This document shows, in pieces, positions 33,594-44,191 of a stretch of 64,000 bases of DNA (its first letter is position 1; every line of letters starts with the position of its first letter). The translations under genes and the position numbers were made by a program. Where the stretch lies: NCBI GenBank assembly GCA_002337455.1, contig DDGC01000014.1, positions 84,251 to 148,250 on the forward strand. Direction: 5' to 3'. The stretch is from Rhizobiales bacterium UBA1912. GTDB taxonomy: Bacteria > Pseudomonadota > Alphaproteobacteria > Rhizobiales > Devosiaceae. Below the pieces are notes generated by a model, which saw only the letters and a program-made list of their open reading frames with translations, made no database searches and had not been told where the DNA came from.

Positions 33594-33923
33594 TCAGGCA
33601 GCTTCTTCCTGTTTCGCGGAATCGGCCAGCGTGACCCGCAACCCGTCCAGTTCCTCGCTCATCAGGATCTGGCAGGACAGCCGTGAATTACCCTCGTAAT
33701 CGGGCACGGAATCGAGCATGTCCTCTTCCTCGTCGGTCGGCGGGTTGAGCTTGTCCTGCCATTCGGCATCGACAAACACATGACAGGTCGCGCAAGAGCA
33801 CGAACCGCCACACTCGGCCTTGATGTTGAGCCCCCAGTCGCGGATCACTTCCATCACCCGCCAGCCTTCGAGGGCTTCGAGTTCGTGTTCGGTCCCATTC
33901 TGGTCTGTGACGTAGATCTGCAT
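33594..33923 (-). CDS. 2Fe-2S ferredoxin (adrenodoxin type)
   Basis: 109 residues. The cluster ligands are in CGGSCSCATCHV (three Cys) and RLSCQI (the fourth). AGGA lies 9 nt before the ATG. Such ferredoxins carry single electrons to oxygenases or reductases. The gene follows the ferredoxin reductase gene on the same strand (47 bp), which in turn follows cysH-DUF934 and cysI. It therefore probably feeds electrons to the sulfite reductase CysI, although the adrenodoxin type is more often linked to other partners. A second ferredoxin of this type is encoded at 43014. Confidence 0.9.
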   Translation of the reverse strand: MQIYVTDQNGTEHELEALEGWRVMEVIRDWGLNIKAECGGSCSCATCHVFVDAEWQDKLNPPTDEEEDMLDSVPDYEGNSRLSCQILMSEELDGLRVTLADSAKQEEAA

Positions 33924-33970
33924 GTGAAATCCTGTGAGGTTTTTGTCGCCAGCTTTGACGAGGCTGGAAT

Positions 33971-35026
<1,056 letters not shown>

Positions 35027-35032
35027 TTAGCA

Positions 35033-35066
35033 AGTTCGCGCTTGGAATATATATATGACGCGAACT
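35033..35066. promoter_or_regulatory. Inverted repeat upstream of the ferredoxin reductase gene
   Basis: AGTTCGCG (35033-35040) and CGCGAACT (35059-35066) are perfect inverted repeats separated by 18 bp of AT-rich sequence (ATATATATAT). On the minus strand TTGACA starts at 35071, but its spacing to the AT-rich block is about 14 bp, shorter than usual. It could be an operator; the regulator is unknown. Confidence 0.45.
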
Positions 35067-35078
35067 GTCAAGTATGGA

Positions 35079-36348
35079 TCAATCTGGGGACCGCCGCAGG
35101 AATGGCCGCGTGCCGGCTGGAATTTCGACGCGAGCGCCGACCGGCTGGTAATAACGGGAAACCTCGGCCAGCGCATCTTTTTCCAGCGCCGCGCGTGTCG
35201 GGCCGTTGGTCACAACGAACGCATCGATGCCGCAGCGGCGCATGAACGGTATCTGATCGGTCAGAATATCGCCCACCGCCCGCAGCTCGCCTTCATAGCC
35301 ATACCGCTCGCGCAACAACCGCGCGCTCGAATAGCCCCGCCCGTCCGTAAAGGCCGGGAAGTTGATGGCGATCGATGAAAACCGATTGAGATCGTCGGCC
35401 ACGTCCTCGACCTTTTCGCCGGGGCTGACCAGCAACCCGATCGGGTGCGGGCTGGCAAGGAACGTCTTGCGGTTTTCGACGAACACGGTCAGCGGCACAT
35501 GCGTATAACGCACATCGTTGGCCGCATCGCCTTCGGCCCACAAACGCCACGGATCGGCCTTGAATGCACCGTCCTTGAACAAGGTCACAGAGGGTTGGCT
35601 CACCGGTTTCGCGATGCTCCCATTGAAGTCAAAATGGATGCCGCACTCGCGCTTGTCGCGCCCGCGCCAACGGCCCGCACGGGGGTCTTCCCCGTCCGCC
35701 ACGGCGCTGGTGCAAGGAGCACAGCCGATGGACTTGTAGCCCCGCTCATAAAGCGGATGCTCGGGCAGCCCATGGGCGGCCTTGTACGCTTCAATGTCCT
35801 CATGGGTAAAGTAGGCCAATGGATTGACCTTGATGCGATCGTCGCTCGTCAGCTCGAAATGGGGCAAGACGCCCCGCTCGGCCGTCTGGAAGCGCTTGCG
35901 CCCCGTCACCCAGCCGCCATAGCCCTCGAGCACCTTTTCAAGCGGCTCGGTCTTGCGGATATGGCAGCACGAATCCGGATCGTTCTCCCACAGCGTGCCA
36001 TCGGGATCGAAGCGTTTGATATCCGCGCTGTCGGGATAGAGCGTAATCACATTGGTCAGCCCGAACTGCGACTTGAGCGTTTCGACATAGTCGAGCGTCT
36101 CGTCAAAATGCTTGCCCGTCTCGAGAAAATAGACCGGCAGATTCTTGTCGACCAGGCTCACCAGATGCAAAAGCACAGCCGAATCCGCCCCGAACGAGGA
36201 CACCAGGGCGATCTCGCCAACCAGCAGCTCCTCGACAGCCTGACGCAGCACCGCCTCGGCGTCCATCTCGTCGAACATGCCGTTGAGCGAGAGGATGCCA
36301 AGCTGGCGCAGCTTGTCCTGCTTGGGTTCGGCCGCTGAAATGATGGGG

Positions 36349-36356
<8 letters not shown>
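35079..36356 (-). CDS. cysH: Adenylyl-sulfate reductase CysH fused to a DUF934 domain
   Basis: 425 residues. Residues 1-245 are CysH: the PP-motif SSFGADSAVLL (53-63), the iron-sulfur Cys pairs CC (130-131) and CAPC (212-215), and the catalytic C238 in ECGIHF. The paired Cys motifs show a [4Fe-4S] enzyme of the APS-reducing type. Residues about 256-420 are DUF934, including RVGDLL-like segments here read as SARLLRERYGYEGELRAVGD and QIPFMRRCGIDAF. In many bacteria DUF934 is a separate gene beside cysI. The ATG at 36356 overlaps the cysI end by 8 bp; another ATG two codons upstream is possible. Confidence 0.93.
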
Positions 36357-37993
<1,637 letters not shown>

Positions 37994-38007
<14 letters not shown>

Positions 38008-38302
38008 GTTCGTCCTCGCCCAGATGCTGGCGGTCAAAGCGCGGCGCGGTGGGCCCTTCGGACCGGATGCGCTCGCGGATACGGTTGGCGTGGATCACAC
38101 CGTTGATCGTTTCGACGTCCTCGGTCTCAAGGCTCAGGATTCGCCCGGTCGCTTTGGTCGCCGCCATGGCAACCTCGAGCGCCTCGGCCTCGTCCTTACC
38201 AAACACCCGCGCAGCCTGAATGTCTTCGACCCAATCGCCATTAGCGTCGAGATAGACCGTCGCCCCGGAGAGCAGTTCATTGCCTGTGAGGATTTTTGTC
38301 AT
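37994..38302 (-). CDS. DUF2849 protein of the sulfite reductase operon
   Basis: 102 residues from the ATG at 38302 (a TTG lies three codons upstream). It begins TKILTGNELLSGATVYLDAN and contains ARVFGKDEAEALEVAMAATK, the DUF2849 pattern. DUF2849 genes regularly precede cysI in alphaproteobacteria. Its 3' end overlaps cysI by 14 bp. The small soluble protein has no Cys and no membrane segment, so it probably carries no cluster itself. A role in sulfite reduction is inferred from synteny only. Confidence 0.85.
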
Positions 38303-38388
38303 TGCACTCAATACGTTACGGAATCTATCGGATTCATTTTAGAGGCGACATCTGGACGACATTCGACAGCCCAGCCCAACCAACCACC

Positions 38389-38524
38389 GTCATCCTCGGG
38401 CTCGACCCGGGGATCCGCCTCGCCGCCATTATACGCAGCAGAAGTGTGTCGCACCGCTGGTGCCGTGAACACCATCTGCGGCAGCGGCGCCACTGCAGAT
38501 TGCCGGGTCAAGCCCGACAATGAC
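38389..38524. repeat. REP-like inverted pair, copy 3 (divergent)
   Basis: It begins GTCATCCTCGGGCTCGACCC and ends GGGTCAAGCCCGACAATGAC; the ends are inverted relative to each other. It occupies most of the 256-bp gap between cysG and the DUF2849 gene, so it lies within what may be one sulfate-assimilation transcription unit. Confidence 0.7.
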
Positions 38525-38558
38525 GGTGCGGTTGTTGAAACGCCCAGCGCAATCGCCA

Positions 38559-39953
38559 TCACGCCACCCGCTCCGCTTGCGCCACAATCGCCTCGGCCTG
38601 CGCCCAATCGCCCTCGGCCACCGCTTCGCCGATAAAGATGATCGCCGGCCCATCGGCAAAATCGATTGCGCCCGCCGCCAGCCCGCCCACAGTGCCCGCA
38701 TAAAGCGTCTTGTCGGCCCGCCCGGCATTGACCACGATCCCAACAGGCACCGCACCCGAAAGTCCCTGCGCCATCAGATCGCCAGCCACCTGCCCGGCAA
38801 TCGACTTGCCCATGTAAAGCCCCAGCGTCAGCCCCGACTGGGCCAGCGACGCCCAATGGGCAAGGTCGGAATTGTCAGCGCCATGCGCGGTGGCGAACAC
38901 AAAGCCCGAAGAGACCTTGCGCAACGTCACCGGCGTTGCCGTATCGGCCGCCGCAGCCAGCGCCGAGGTCACACCCGGCACGATTGAATATTCGATCCCC
39001 GCCTTGCGCAGCGCCGCGATTTCCTCGCCGGCCCGCCCGAACACCATCGGATCGCCCGATTTCAGCCGCGCAACCTTCTTGCCCTCGCGCGCCAGGCGCA
39101 CGATCAGCGTATTGATCTGGGCTTGCGAAAACGAATGGTGCCCCTTGGCCTTGCCCACCGAAATCCGGTCGGCATCGCGCCGCCCCATTTCGACGACAGC
39201 GCCCGGCACCAACTGATCGTGAACAATCACGTCGGCTTCCTGCAACAGGCGTTGCGCGCGCAGGGTCAAAAGGTCTTCGGCGCCCGGCCCGGCCCCGATC
39301 AGCCACACAACGCCATTGCCTGAACTTACACCCGCATGTTCGGCCAGCAGCGCATCGGCTTTTGCCTCGCCCTGCCCGGCTGCAAGCGCGCTCTCGATGC
39401 CCGGCACGGTCACCAGCGCTTCATAATAGCGCCGCCGCGCAACGCCATCGGAAAGCAGCGCGGAAACCTTGTCGCGCATCGATCCGGCCAGCCGCGCGAT
39501 ATCGCCCAGCCGCGGCGAAAACATCGCCTCGATCTTCGCCCGCACCAGCCGCGCCAGCACCGGCGCATCGCCTTCGGACGAAATGGCAATCGAAATCGGC
39601 GCCCGGTCCACAATGGCCGGGGTGAAGAAATCGCAGTTTTCGGGAACGTCGACCTCATTGACCGGCACACCGGCCCCGCGCGCCAGTTTCAGCGCCCGCG
39701 CGCCGTCCGGCCCGTGGTCGGCCACAAAGGCCAGCGCCGCATTGGCAAAATCTTCAGCCTCAACTGCCCGCTCAACCAGCGTCACGTCCAACCCGGAAAA
39801 ATCGGCCTCGAACTCACGAGCGAACAGCACAACTTCGGCGCTGGTCTTGGTGGCCAGCCGCGCCTTGGCCAGCGCTTCCTCGTCACCGCCCACAATGACG
39901 ATGCGCCGCCCTTTGACGGCGACCGAAACCGGGAATGTGTTAAGCCGTGCCAC
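38559..39953 (-). CDS. cysG: Siroheme synthase CysG (trifunctional)
   Basis: 464 residues, the full length of the fused enzyme. The N-terminal dehydrogenase/ferrochelatase part begins with a nucleotide-binding strand (RRIVIVGGDEEALAKARLA) and contains SIAISSEGDAPVLARLVRAK. The C-terminal uroporphyrinogen-III methyltransferase part has VWLIGAGPGAEDLLTLRAQR, VPGVTSALAAAADTATPVT and VVNAGRADKTLYAGTV. It makes the siroheme needed by CysI. A GTG start at 39953 is chosen: AGGAG lies 10 nt upstream and the family begins LNTFPVSVAVKGR. An upstream open frame in the same phase shows no family similarity. Confidence 0.95.
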   Translation of the reverse strand: MARLNTFPVSVAVKGRRIVIVGGDEEALAKARLATKTSAEVVLFAREFEADFSGLDVTLVERAVEAEDFANAALAFVADHGPDGARALKLARGAGVPVNEVDVPENCDFFTPAIVDRAPISIAISSEGDAPVLARLVRAKIEAMFSPRLGDIARLAGSMRDKVSALLSDGVARRRYYEALVTVPGIESALAAGQGEAKADALLAEHAGVSSGNGVVWLIGAGPGAEDLLTLRAQRLLQEADVIVHDQLVPGAVVEMGRRDADRISVGKAKGHHSFSQAQINTLIVRLAREGKKVARLKSGDPMVFGRAGEEIAALRKAGIEYSIVPGVTSALAAAADTATPVTLRKVSSGFVFATAHGADNSDLAHWASLAQSGLTLGLYMGKSIAGQVAGDLMAQGLSGAVPVGIVVNAGRADKTLYAGTVGGLAAGAIDFADGPAIIFIGEAVAEGDWAQAEAIVAQAERVA

Positions 39954-40357
39954 GGGTGAGGTTCTCCTGGCCGCAAACGAGATCGGGTTCAGTTTTTCGG
40001 AATTGGCGGCGGGATCGGGAGGGACCGCGCACAGCCAAACATGCGCAAAACTAGGGGTTCTCGGTCCATCCAGCAAGCGCCAGAACGGCTTTCGGAGACT
40101 TATTTCCCTCCCATGGAAGCGCTTGGAACGCCGCGCGCGGGCAATGTCCCGATCCGCGAATAAATTTCCCTCACCCTGCCGGGGCGAAAAACACGACTCG
40201 ACCACTAGGGTAGGCCCGGCGGACGCCCCGCAGCAGCCAAACGCGTTCAGCCTTGATCTGCATTGCCCGTTGGCGTAATGCTCGAAAGTCGAAAAAATCC
40301 TGGCCGGTACGGTTATTCCGGCACCCGCGACAGCGGGGATTGTCGCCTCCGGGCGAA
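39954..40357. other. Intergenic region upstream of cysG and the DUF2798 gene
   Basis: About 400 bp without a supportable gene. The left part must contain the cysG promoter. The right part holds a degenerate palindromic unit (TTATTCCGGCACCCGCGACA followed by GCGGGG, near 40312). No recognisable cobalamin or SAM riboswitch core is visible on either strand. Confidence 0.5.
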
Positions 40358-40404
40358 CCCACGGCACCAACCTTGTTTGGATGGTGCTACAGGTGGGCCT
40401 TTTT
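40358..40404 (+). promoter_or_regulatory. Terminator-like hairpin in the leader of the DUF2798 gene
   Basis: CCCAC and GTGGG enclose GCACCAACC (40364-40372) and GGATGGTGC (40379-40387) with a TTGTTT loop. CC and TTTTT follow, giving a rho-independent-type structure on the plus strand. It ends 38 bp before the DUF2798 ATG. It could attenuate that gene or end a short upstream RNA. Confidence 0.5.
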
Positions 40405-40442
40405 CGATCTGCCGTTCTCCATCCGCTTTTTGTGAGATCGAC

Positions 40443-40667
40443 ATGTCCAACAAACACACTCTGCTGATCGCCCAGGTCCTGATAACCCTGATGATGGCCT
40501 TTTCAATGTCCGGGATCATGGGCCTTATCGCCTTGGGACCCACGCCCGAATGGCTGGCCAGCTGGCCAAAATCCTTCATCATCGCCTGGCCCATCGCTTT
40601 CTGCCTGACGCTTCCGTTCGGCAAGATCGCATTTGCCATCTCGGGACGCCTGACCGCCGCAAAATAA
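40443..40667 (+). CDS. DUF2798 small membrane protein
   Basis: 74 residues with two predicted membrane helices (LLIAQVLITLMMAFSMSGIM and FIIAWPIAFCLTLPFGKIAF) and a GPTPEWLASWPKSF loop. This is the whole DUF2798 domain, a short two-helix family of unknown function. The ATG at 40443 starts at the family N-terminus; no strong ribosome-binding site is visible. It stands alone between cysG and a repeat cluster. Confidence 0.85.
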   Translation: MSNKHTLLIAQVLITLMMAFSMSGIMGLIALGPTPEWLASWPKSFIIAWPIAFCLTLPFGKIAFAISGRLTAAK

Positions 40668-40717
40668 CCGAACGCTCAACGACCTGAGGGGAAGGTATGC
40701 CGCACGCCCCGCAGCCA

Positions 40718-40925
40718 CCTCTCCCTTGGGGGAGAGGTCGGATGGCGTAAGCCAGACGGGTGAGGGGGCCTTTCTTGGGAAACACTACCACGCACCCCTC
40801 TCCCAAGAGGAGCGAGGGAGTAGCGCTGTAATTTCCCCGATACTGAAGTTTATCTCCACCGCATCAGTGAGCTTAACCCTCGCCCCTATGGGGAGAGGGT
40901 GGCCGGCAGGCCGGTGAGGGGCGCA
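40718..40925. repeat. Intergenic repeat cluster with CTCTCCC/GGGAGAG palindromes
   Basis: CCTCTCCCTTGGGGGAGAGG at 40718-40737 is a 20-bp palindrome. A GGGTGAGGGGG motif follows, then an inverted partner (GCACCCCTCTCCCAAGAG near 40794) and a further CTCGCCCCTATGGGGAGAGG near 40879 with GGTGAGGGGCGCAGCAA. This repeat type is common between genes in Hyphomicrobiales. It fills most of the 374-bp gap before the phosphoesterase gene. Confidence 0.75.
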
Positions 40926-41041
40926 GCAATCTCCAGCTTGCCTTCGCCCGTGTCGCCGGGCTGACACCTCTTCGTCACATCCCTGTAAGGCGGGAGCCGT
41001 ACAGCAAAAAGCGTTTCTTACCCCCAAGGAGACAGGACGCG

Positions 41042-42859
41042 ATGACTCCCTCCCCCCACACCCTCTTGATGGCTGGCCTTCTCGCCGCCACCGCCCTTTT
41101 CGCCCCCGCCTCGGCCATGGCCCAGGCCAGCCAGGCCGATGAGCGGCTTTTGACCGACCCGTTCCTGCAGCTTCCCACCGAAGATGGCATCCACGTCGTC
41201 TGGTTCACCGAGTTTGAAGGTGACGATCACGCAGTGATGGTCGGCGAGCGCGAATTTACCGCCGAAACCATGAAAATGAGCCGGCTGGCCGAAGACAACC
41301 AGTCCTGGGTCGGCACCCAGAATGGCGATGGTTCGGTCTATGCCGCCACCGCCGCCCGCGACGTCTGGCGCCACGAAGCTTATGTCGATGGCCTTAACCC
41401 CGGCGAGCGCCAAACCTATTTCGTCCGTTCGGCCGATGAAAATGGCGAAACCGTCGAAAGCCGCGAATTTTCCCTCGCCCCGCTCCCCGCCGAAGGCCAG
41501 CCCCTGCGCATTCTTTTGACCTCCGATCATCAATTAAAGCCGATGACCCCCACCAACATGCAAAAGATCGCCGAAAATGTCGGCGAACTCGATGCGGTGT
41601 TCTTTTCCGGCGATCTCCAGAACATCCCCGACCGCGCCTCGGAATGGTTCGACGACAATCGCGGCTTTGCCTTCTTCCCCGGCCTTCAGGGCCACGCCGC
41701 TTATGCGCTCGCCCAGTCGCGCACCGAGGGTGACACGACGTTCGACACCACAACGACCTATCACGGCGGCGAATTGATCCAGAACGCCCCGCTGTTCCCG
41801 GTCATCGGCAATCACGAAGTCATGGGCCGCTACAATCCCGCCACGCCGCTGGGCAGCCAGTTCAATGACCCGCGTCCCCGCGCCGTCGCCGAGGCGCTCT
41901 ATGAGGCCAATGCCGACCTCTACAACCCCTCGGGCGATGCCGGAATCCGTGAACAGTGGATTGCCGACAATTCGTTCAACACCACCACCTACGAGGAGAT
42001 CTTCACCCTGCCTGCAGACGGCCCGGGCGAAGAGACCTACTACGCCATCCGCTATGGCGATGTGTTCATGATCGGGCTCTACGGCACCCGCATCTGGCGC
42101 TCGCCCTCGCAGGCCGACGGCACACGCGGCAAATTCCGCGAAGCGGCAGCCGATCTCAACACCCCCGACAACTGGGGCTGGGGCGAATTCATCTTCGAGG
42201 ACATGGCCGAAGGCTCCGAGCAGTACAACTGGCTCGTTTCGGTCCTCGAAAGCGAGGAATTCAAATCGGCACCGGTCAAGCTGGCCCTGATGCACCACCC
42301 GGCGCACGGCATGGGCGACAATTCAATTCCCGCCTATGCCCACCCCGAACAGATCCTCGACTATGACGATGAGGGCCGCCTGACTGGCGTGCGCTACGAC
42401 TACCCGCTCGATGCCGACGTCTTCGTCAACCACGTCGAGCCGCTCCTCTCGGAGGCCGGAGTGCAGCTTGTCCACACCGGCCATTCCCACGTCTGGTATC
42501 GCTTCGTGAACCCCCAGGGCATGAACATCCTCGAGACCTCCAATGTCGGCAACAATTACGGTTGCTACATCGAGGGCCATCAGGCCCGCGGCAACGCCCC
42601 TTCGGGCTTCGACTACGACCCTGCCGATTATGCGGTGACCGGCGATCCGCACGGCTATGAACCGGTCATGCCGACCGAGTTTTCGCCCATGACCAACGCC
42701 TCGTCCGGCCAAGACCTCCCCTGCATCGCAAGCAACGAGATGACAGCGTTCTCGGTCCTTGAAACCGGGCCCGACGGCACGACCGTCAGCTCTTACGTCT
42801 TCGACACCACCCGCCCCGAAGGCGAAGTCGAACTCTTCGACCGGTTCGAGCTGAACTGA
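41042..42859 (+). CDS. Exported metallophosphoesterase (purple acid phosphatase-like)
   Basis: 605 residues. The signal peptide ends at ALFAPASAMA-QA. An N-terminal fibronectin-III-like domain (DGIHVVWFTEFEG ... HEAYVDGLNPGERQTYFVRS) precedes the calcineurin-like phosphoesterase domain. Metal-site motifs are LLTSDHQLK (the usual DxH appears as SDHQ), FFSGDLQN (GDxx), VIGNHEV (GNHE), LMHHPAHG and VHTGHSHVW (GHxH). This architecture matches purple acid phosphatases and related periplasmic phosphodiesterases. An AAGGAG ribosome-binding site lies 9 nt before the ATG, and a strong terminator follows the stop. Confidence 0.88.
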   Translation: MTPSPHTLLMAGLLAATALFAPASAMAQASQADERLLTDPFLQLPTEDGIHVVWFTEFEGDDHAVMVGEREFTAETMKMSRLAEDNQSWVGTQNGDGSVYAATAARDVWRHEAYVDGLNPGERQTYFVRSADENGETVESREFSLAPLPAEGQPLRILLTSDHQLKPMTPTNMQKIAENVGELDAVFFSGDLQNIPDRASEWFDDNRGFAFFPGLQGHAAYALAQSRTEGDTTFDTTTTYHGGELIQNAPLFPVIGNHEVMGRYNPATPLGSQFNDPRPRAVAEALYEANADLYNPSGDAGIREQWIADNSFNTTTYEEIFTLPADGPGEETYYAIRYGDVFMIGLYGTRIWRSPSQADGTRGKFREAAADLNTPDNWGWGEFIFEDMAEGSEQYNWLVSVLESEEFKSAPVKLALMHHPAHGMGDNSIPAYAHPEQILDYDDEGRLTGVRYDYPLDADVFVNHVEPLLSEAGVQLVHTGHSHVWYRFVNPQGMNILETSNVGNNYGCYIEGHQARGNAPSGFDYDPADYAVTGDPHGYEPVMPTEFSPMTNASSGQDLPCIASNEMTAFSVLETGPDGTTVSSYVFDTTRPEGEVELFDRFELN

Positions 42860-42883
42860 TCGTCCTTTGCGACAAAAAATAAA

Positions 42884-42905
42884 GCCCCGCTTCGGCGGGG
42901 CTTTT
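42884..42905 (+). terminator. Terminator after the phosphoesterase gene
   Basis: GCCCCGC (42884-42890) and GCGGGGC (42895-42901) form a 7-bp stem with a TTCG loop followed by TTTT. It lies 24 bp after the stop. Confidence 0.9.
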
Positions 42906-43013
42906 GTATTCGGACGCATGGTTTAGGCTCCAACATCGCGCCCTGCGCTTCCCCGCCGAAAGCCGGGGCCCATGGGAGCTTCGTCACGCAATGATATGCG
43001 TCCTTCGCAGGCC

Positions 43014-43334
43014 CTACCCTTGACGGCTTGGGACATTGACAACGAGGCCGTCGAGGTCGTCCCGTATCTTGATCTGGCACGAGAGCCGGCTGGTGTCCTT
43101 AACATCGAAAGCGAAGTCGAGCATGTCCTCTTCCATGGAAGACGGCCCGCCCGTTACCCCATACCATTCCTCTTCCACATAGACATGGCACGTCGCGCAG
43201 GTACATGCCCCGCCGCACTCCGCCACGATGCCGCGCACCCCATTCCGAATCGCCGTCTCCATCAACGTCGCGCCATTCTCCGCTTCAACTTCGCGGCGCG
43301 CGCCATCGGGTTCAACGAACGTGATAATAGGCAT
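43014..43334 (-). CDS. 2Fe-2S ferredoxin, second copy
   Basis: 106 residues from the ATG at 43334, which has GGAG 9 nt upstream; a farther start at 43397 would add a non-conserved leader. Cluster ligands lie in CGGACTCATCHV and RLSCQI. It begins PIITFVEPDGARREVEAENG, typical of adrenodoxin-like ferredoxins. It is clearly related to the ferredoxin at 33594 but distinct along its whole length. No reductase or oxygenase gene is adjacent, so its partner is unknown. Confidence 0.9.
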   Translation of the reverse strand: MPIITFVEPDGARREVEAENGATLMETAIRNGVRGIVAECGGACTCATCHVYVEEEWYGVTGGPSSMEEDMLDFAFDVKDTSRLSCQIKIRDDLDGLVVNVPSRQG

Positions 43335-43478
43335 TGGGAATAGCTCCGGGGATAAATCAGTGAGGTGCCCCGGATATAGGAAAACCGTCCCGCACACACA
43401 AGCGCGTCAACAGTTCGCAATGTTGCGGCCCCGAACGCACAAGTCCACAGTTTTTAGCGCCATTGTTGGCGCAAGAAT

Positions 43479-43859
43479 TCAGTCGGTAACGATCGAGGAA
43501 ATGTAGCCGCACACCTCGGCAACCGCCATGCCCAGGTCGGCAAGGGTTTCCTCGTCGAGCGTGCCGTCACGGGAAAATTCCACCTCGGCAGCCCGCGCCT
43601 GAGAGGCTAGAACCATGGCACCCACGCCCTGCGCGGCGCCCTTAAGCGTATGAAGTCCAAGCGTTATTTCATGCGGATCGGTCGCAGCACTCACCCGCTC
43701 GAAATAGATGGCGACCTGCTTTTCAAACATCCGCAACACCTCGCATTCCAGCGCCCTGTCACCCAGAGTCTGGCGCGCCAGATGCACCAGGTCGATCGGC
43801 CTGCTGGTCCTGTCGACCTTCGAAGAATCGAGGCTCACCCCCGGCCGCGGCTGCATCAT
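43479..43859 (-). CDS. Hpt domain phosphotransfer protein
   Basis: 126 residues forming a single four-helix Hpt domain. The phosphorylatable His is in GLHTLKGAAQGVGA (H70 counting from the first of two adjacent Met codons). Hpt proteins relay phosphate between hybrid kinases and response regulators. It has no kinase or receiver domain of its own. It diverges from the giant growth-pole-ring-like gene across 332 bp holding a perfect CtrA box, so a cell-cycle phosphorelay is a possible context. It is unlike ChpT, which is larger and dimeric. Confidence 0.85.
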   Translation of the reverse strand: MMQPRPGVSLDSSKVDRTSRPIDLVHLARQTLGDRALECEVLRMFEKQVAIYFERVSAATDPHEITLGLHTLKGAAQGVGAMVLASQARAAEVEFSRDGTLDEETLADLGMAVAEVCGYISSIVTD

Positions 43860-43982
43860 CTCAGACCCCGTTATGCAACTGTCACAATCACTACCGCCAG
43901 CTTAACCCTGATTGGATAAAAAGACCCTTAATCGCTGATATCTGCTATATTTTCGCCTCGAGAGGGCACACGAAAAAAGTCG

Positions 43983-43997
43983 TTAACGGTCTTTTAA
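43983..43997. promoter_or_regulatory. Perfect CtrA box between the Hpt gene and the growth-pole-ring-like gene
   Basis: TTAACGGTCTTTTAA is an exact TTAA-N7-TTAA. It lies 123 bp upstream of the Hpt ATG and 194 bp upstream of the giant gene ATG. The rest of the 332-bp gap holds no gene that I can support. Confidence 0.65.
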
Positions 43998-44191
43998 TAA
44001 AGATTTCAGCAATGGCCCCAAAACGTGTATAACTCAGGATAGAGAAATGGCTGTTGGGATCGTTGCGGGGCATGTTTCCGCGCGTTCGGTATCCCGGCCG
44101 GCGATGCGTTCGAGGCGGATAGCTCCCGCCAAGATATTGCCGCAAAAGCCGTTTTTCTAAAAATGCGGCATGAGTAAAGAGTATTTAGAGT

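Noticed and set aside
35041..35071. Sigma-70 promoter (TTGACA with TATATATATT) before the ferredoxin reductase gene
   Set aside because: Spacing between the two elements is about 14 bp, too short for a normal promoter, so only the inverted repeat is reported.
39954..40200. Cobalamin or other known riboswitch before cysG
   Set aside because: No conserved core sequence of a known class is visible on the minus strand.
39954..40457. N-terminal extension of CysG by 168 codons
   Set aside because: The added sequence is unlike any domain, and the GTG at 39953 has AGGAG at correct spacing and begins at the family N-terminus.
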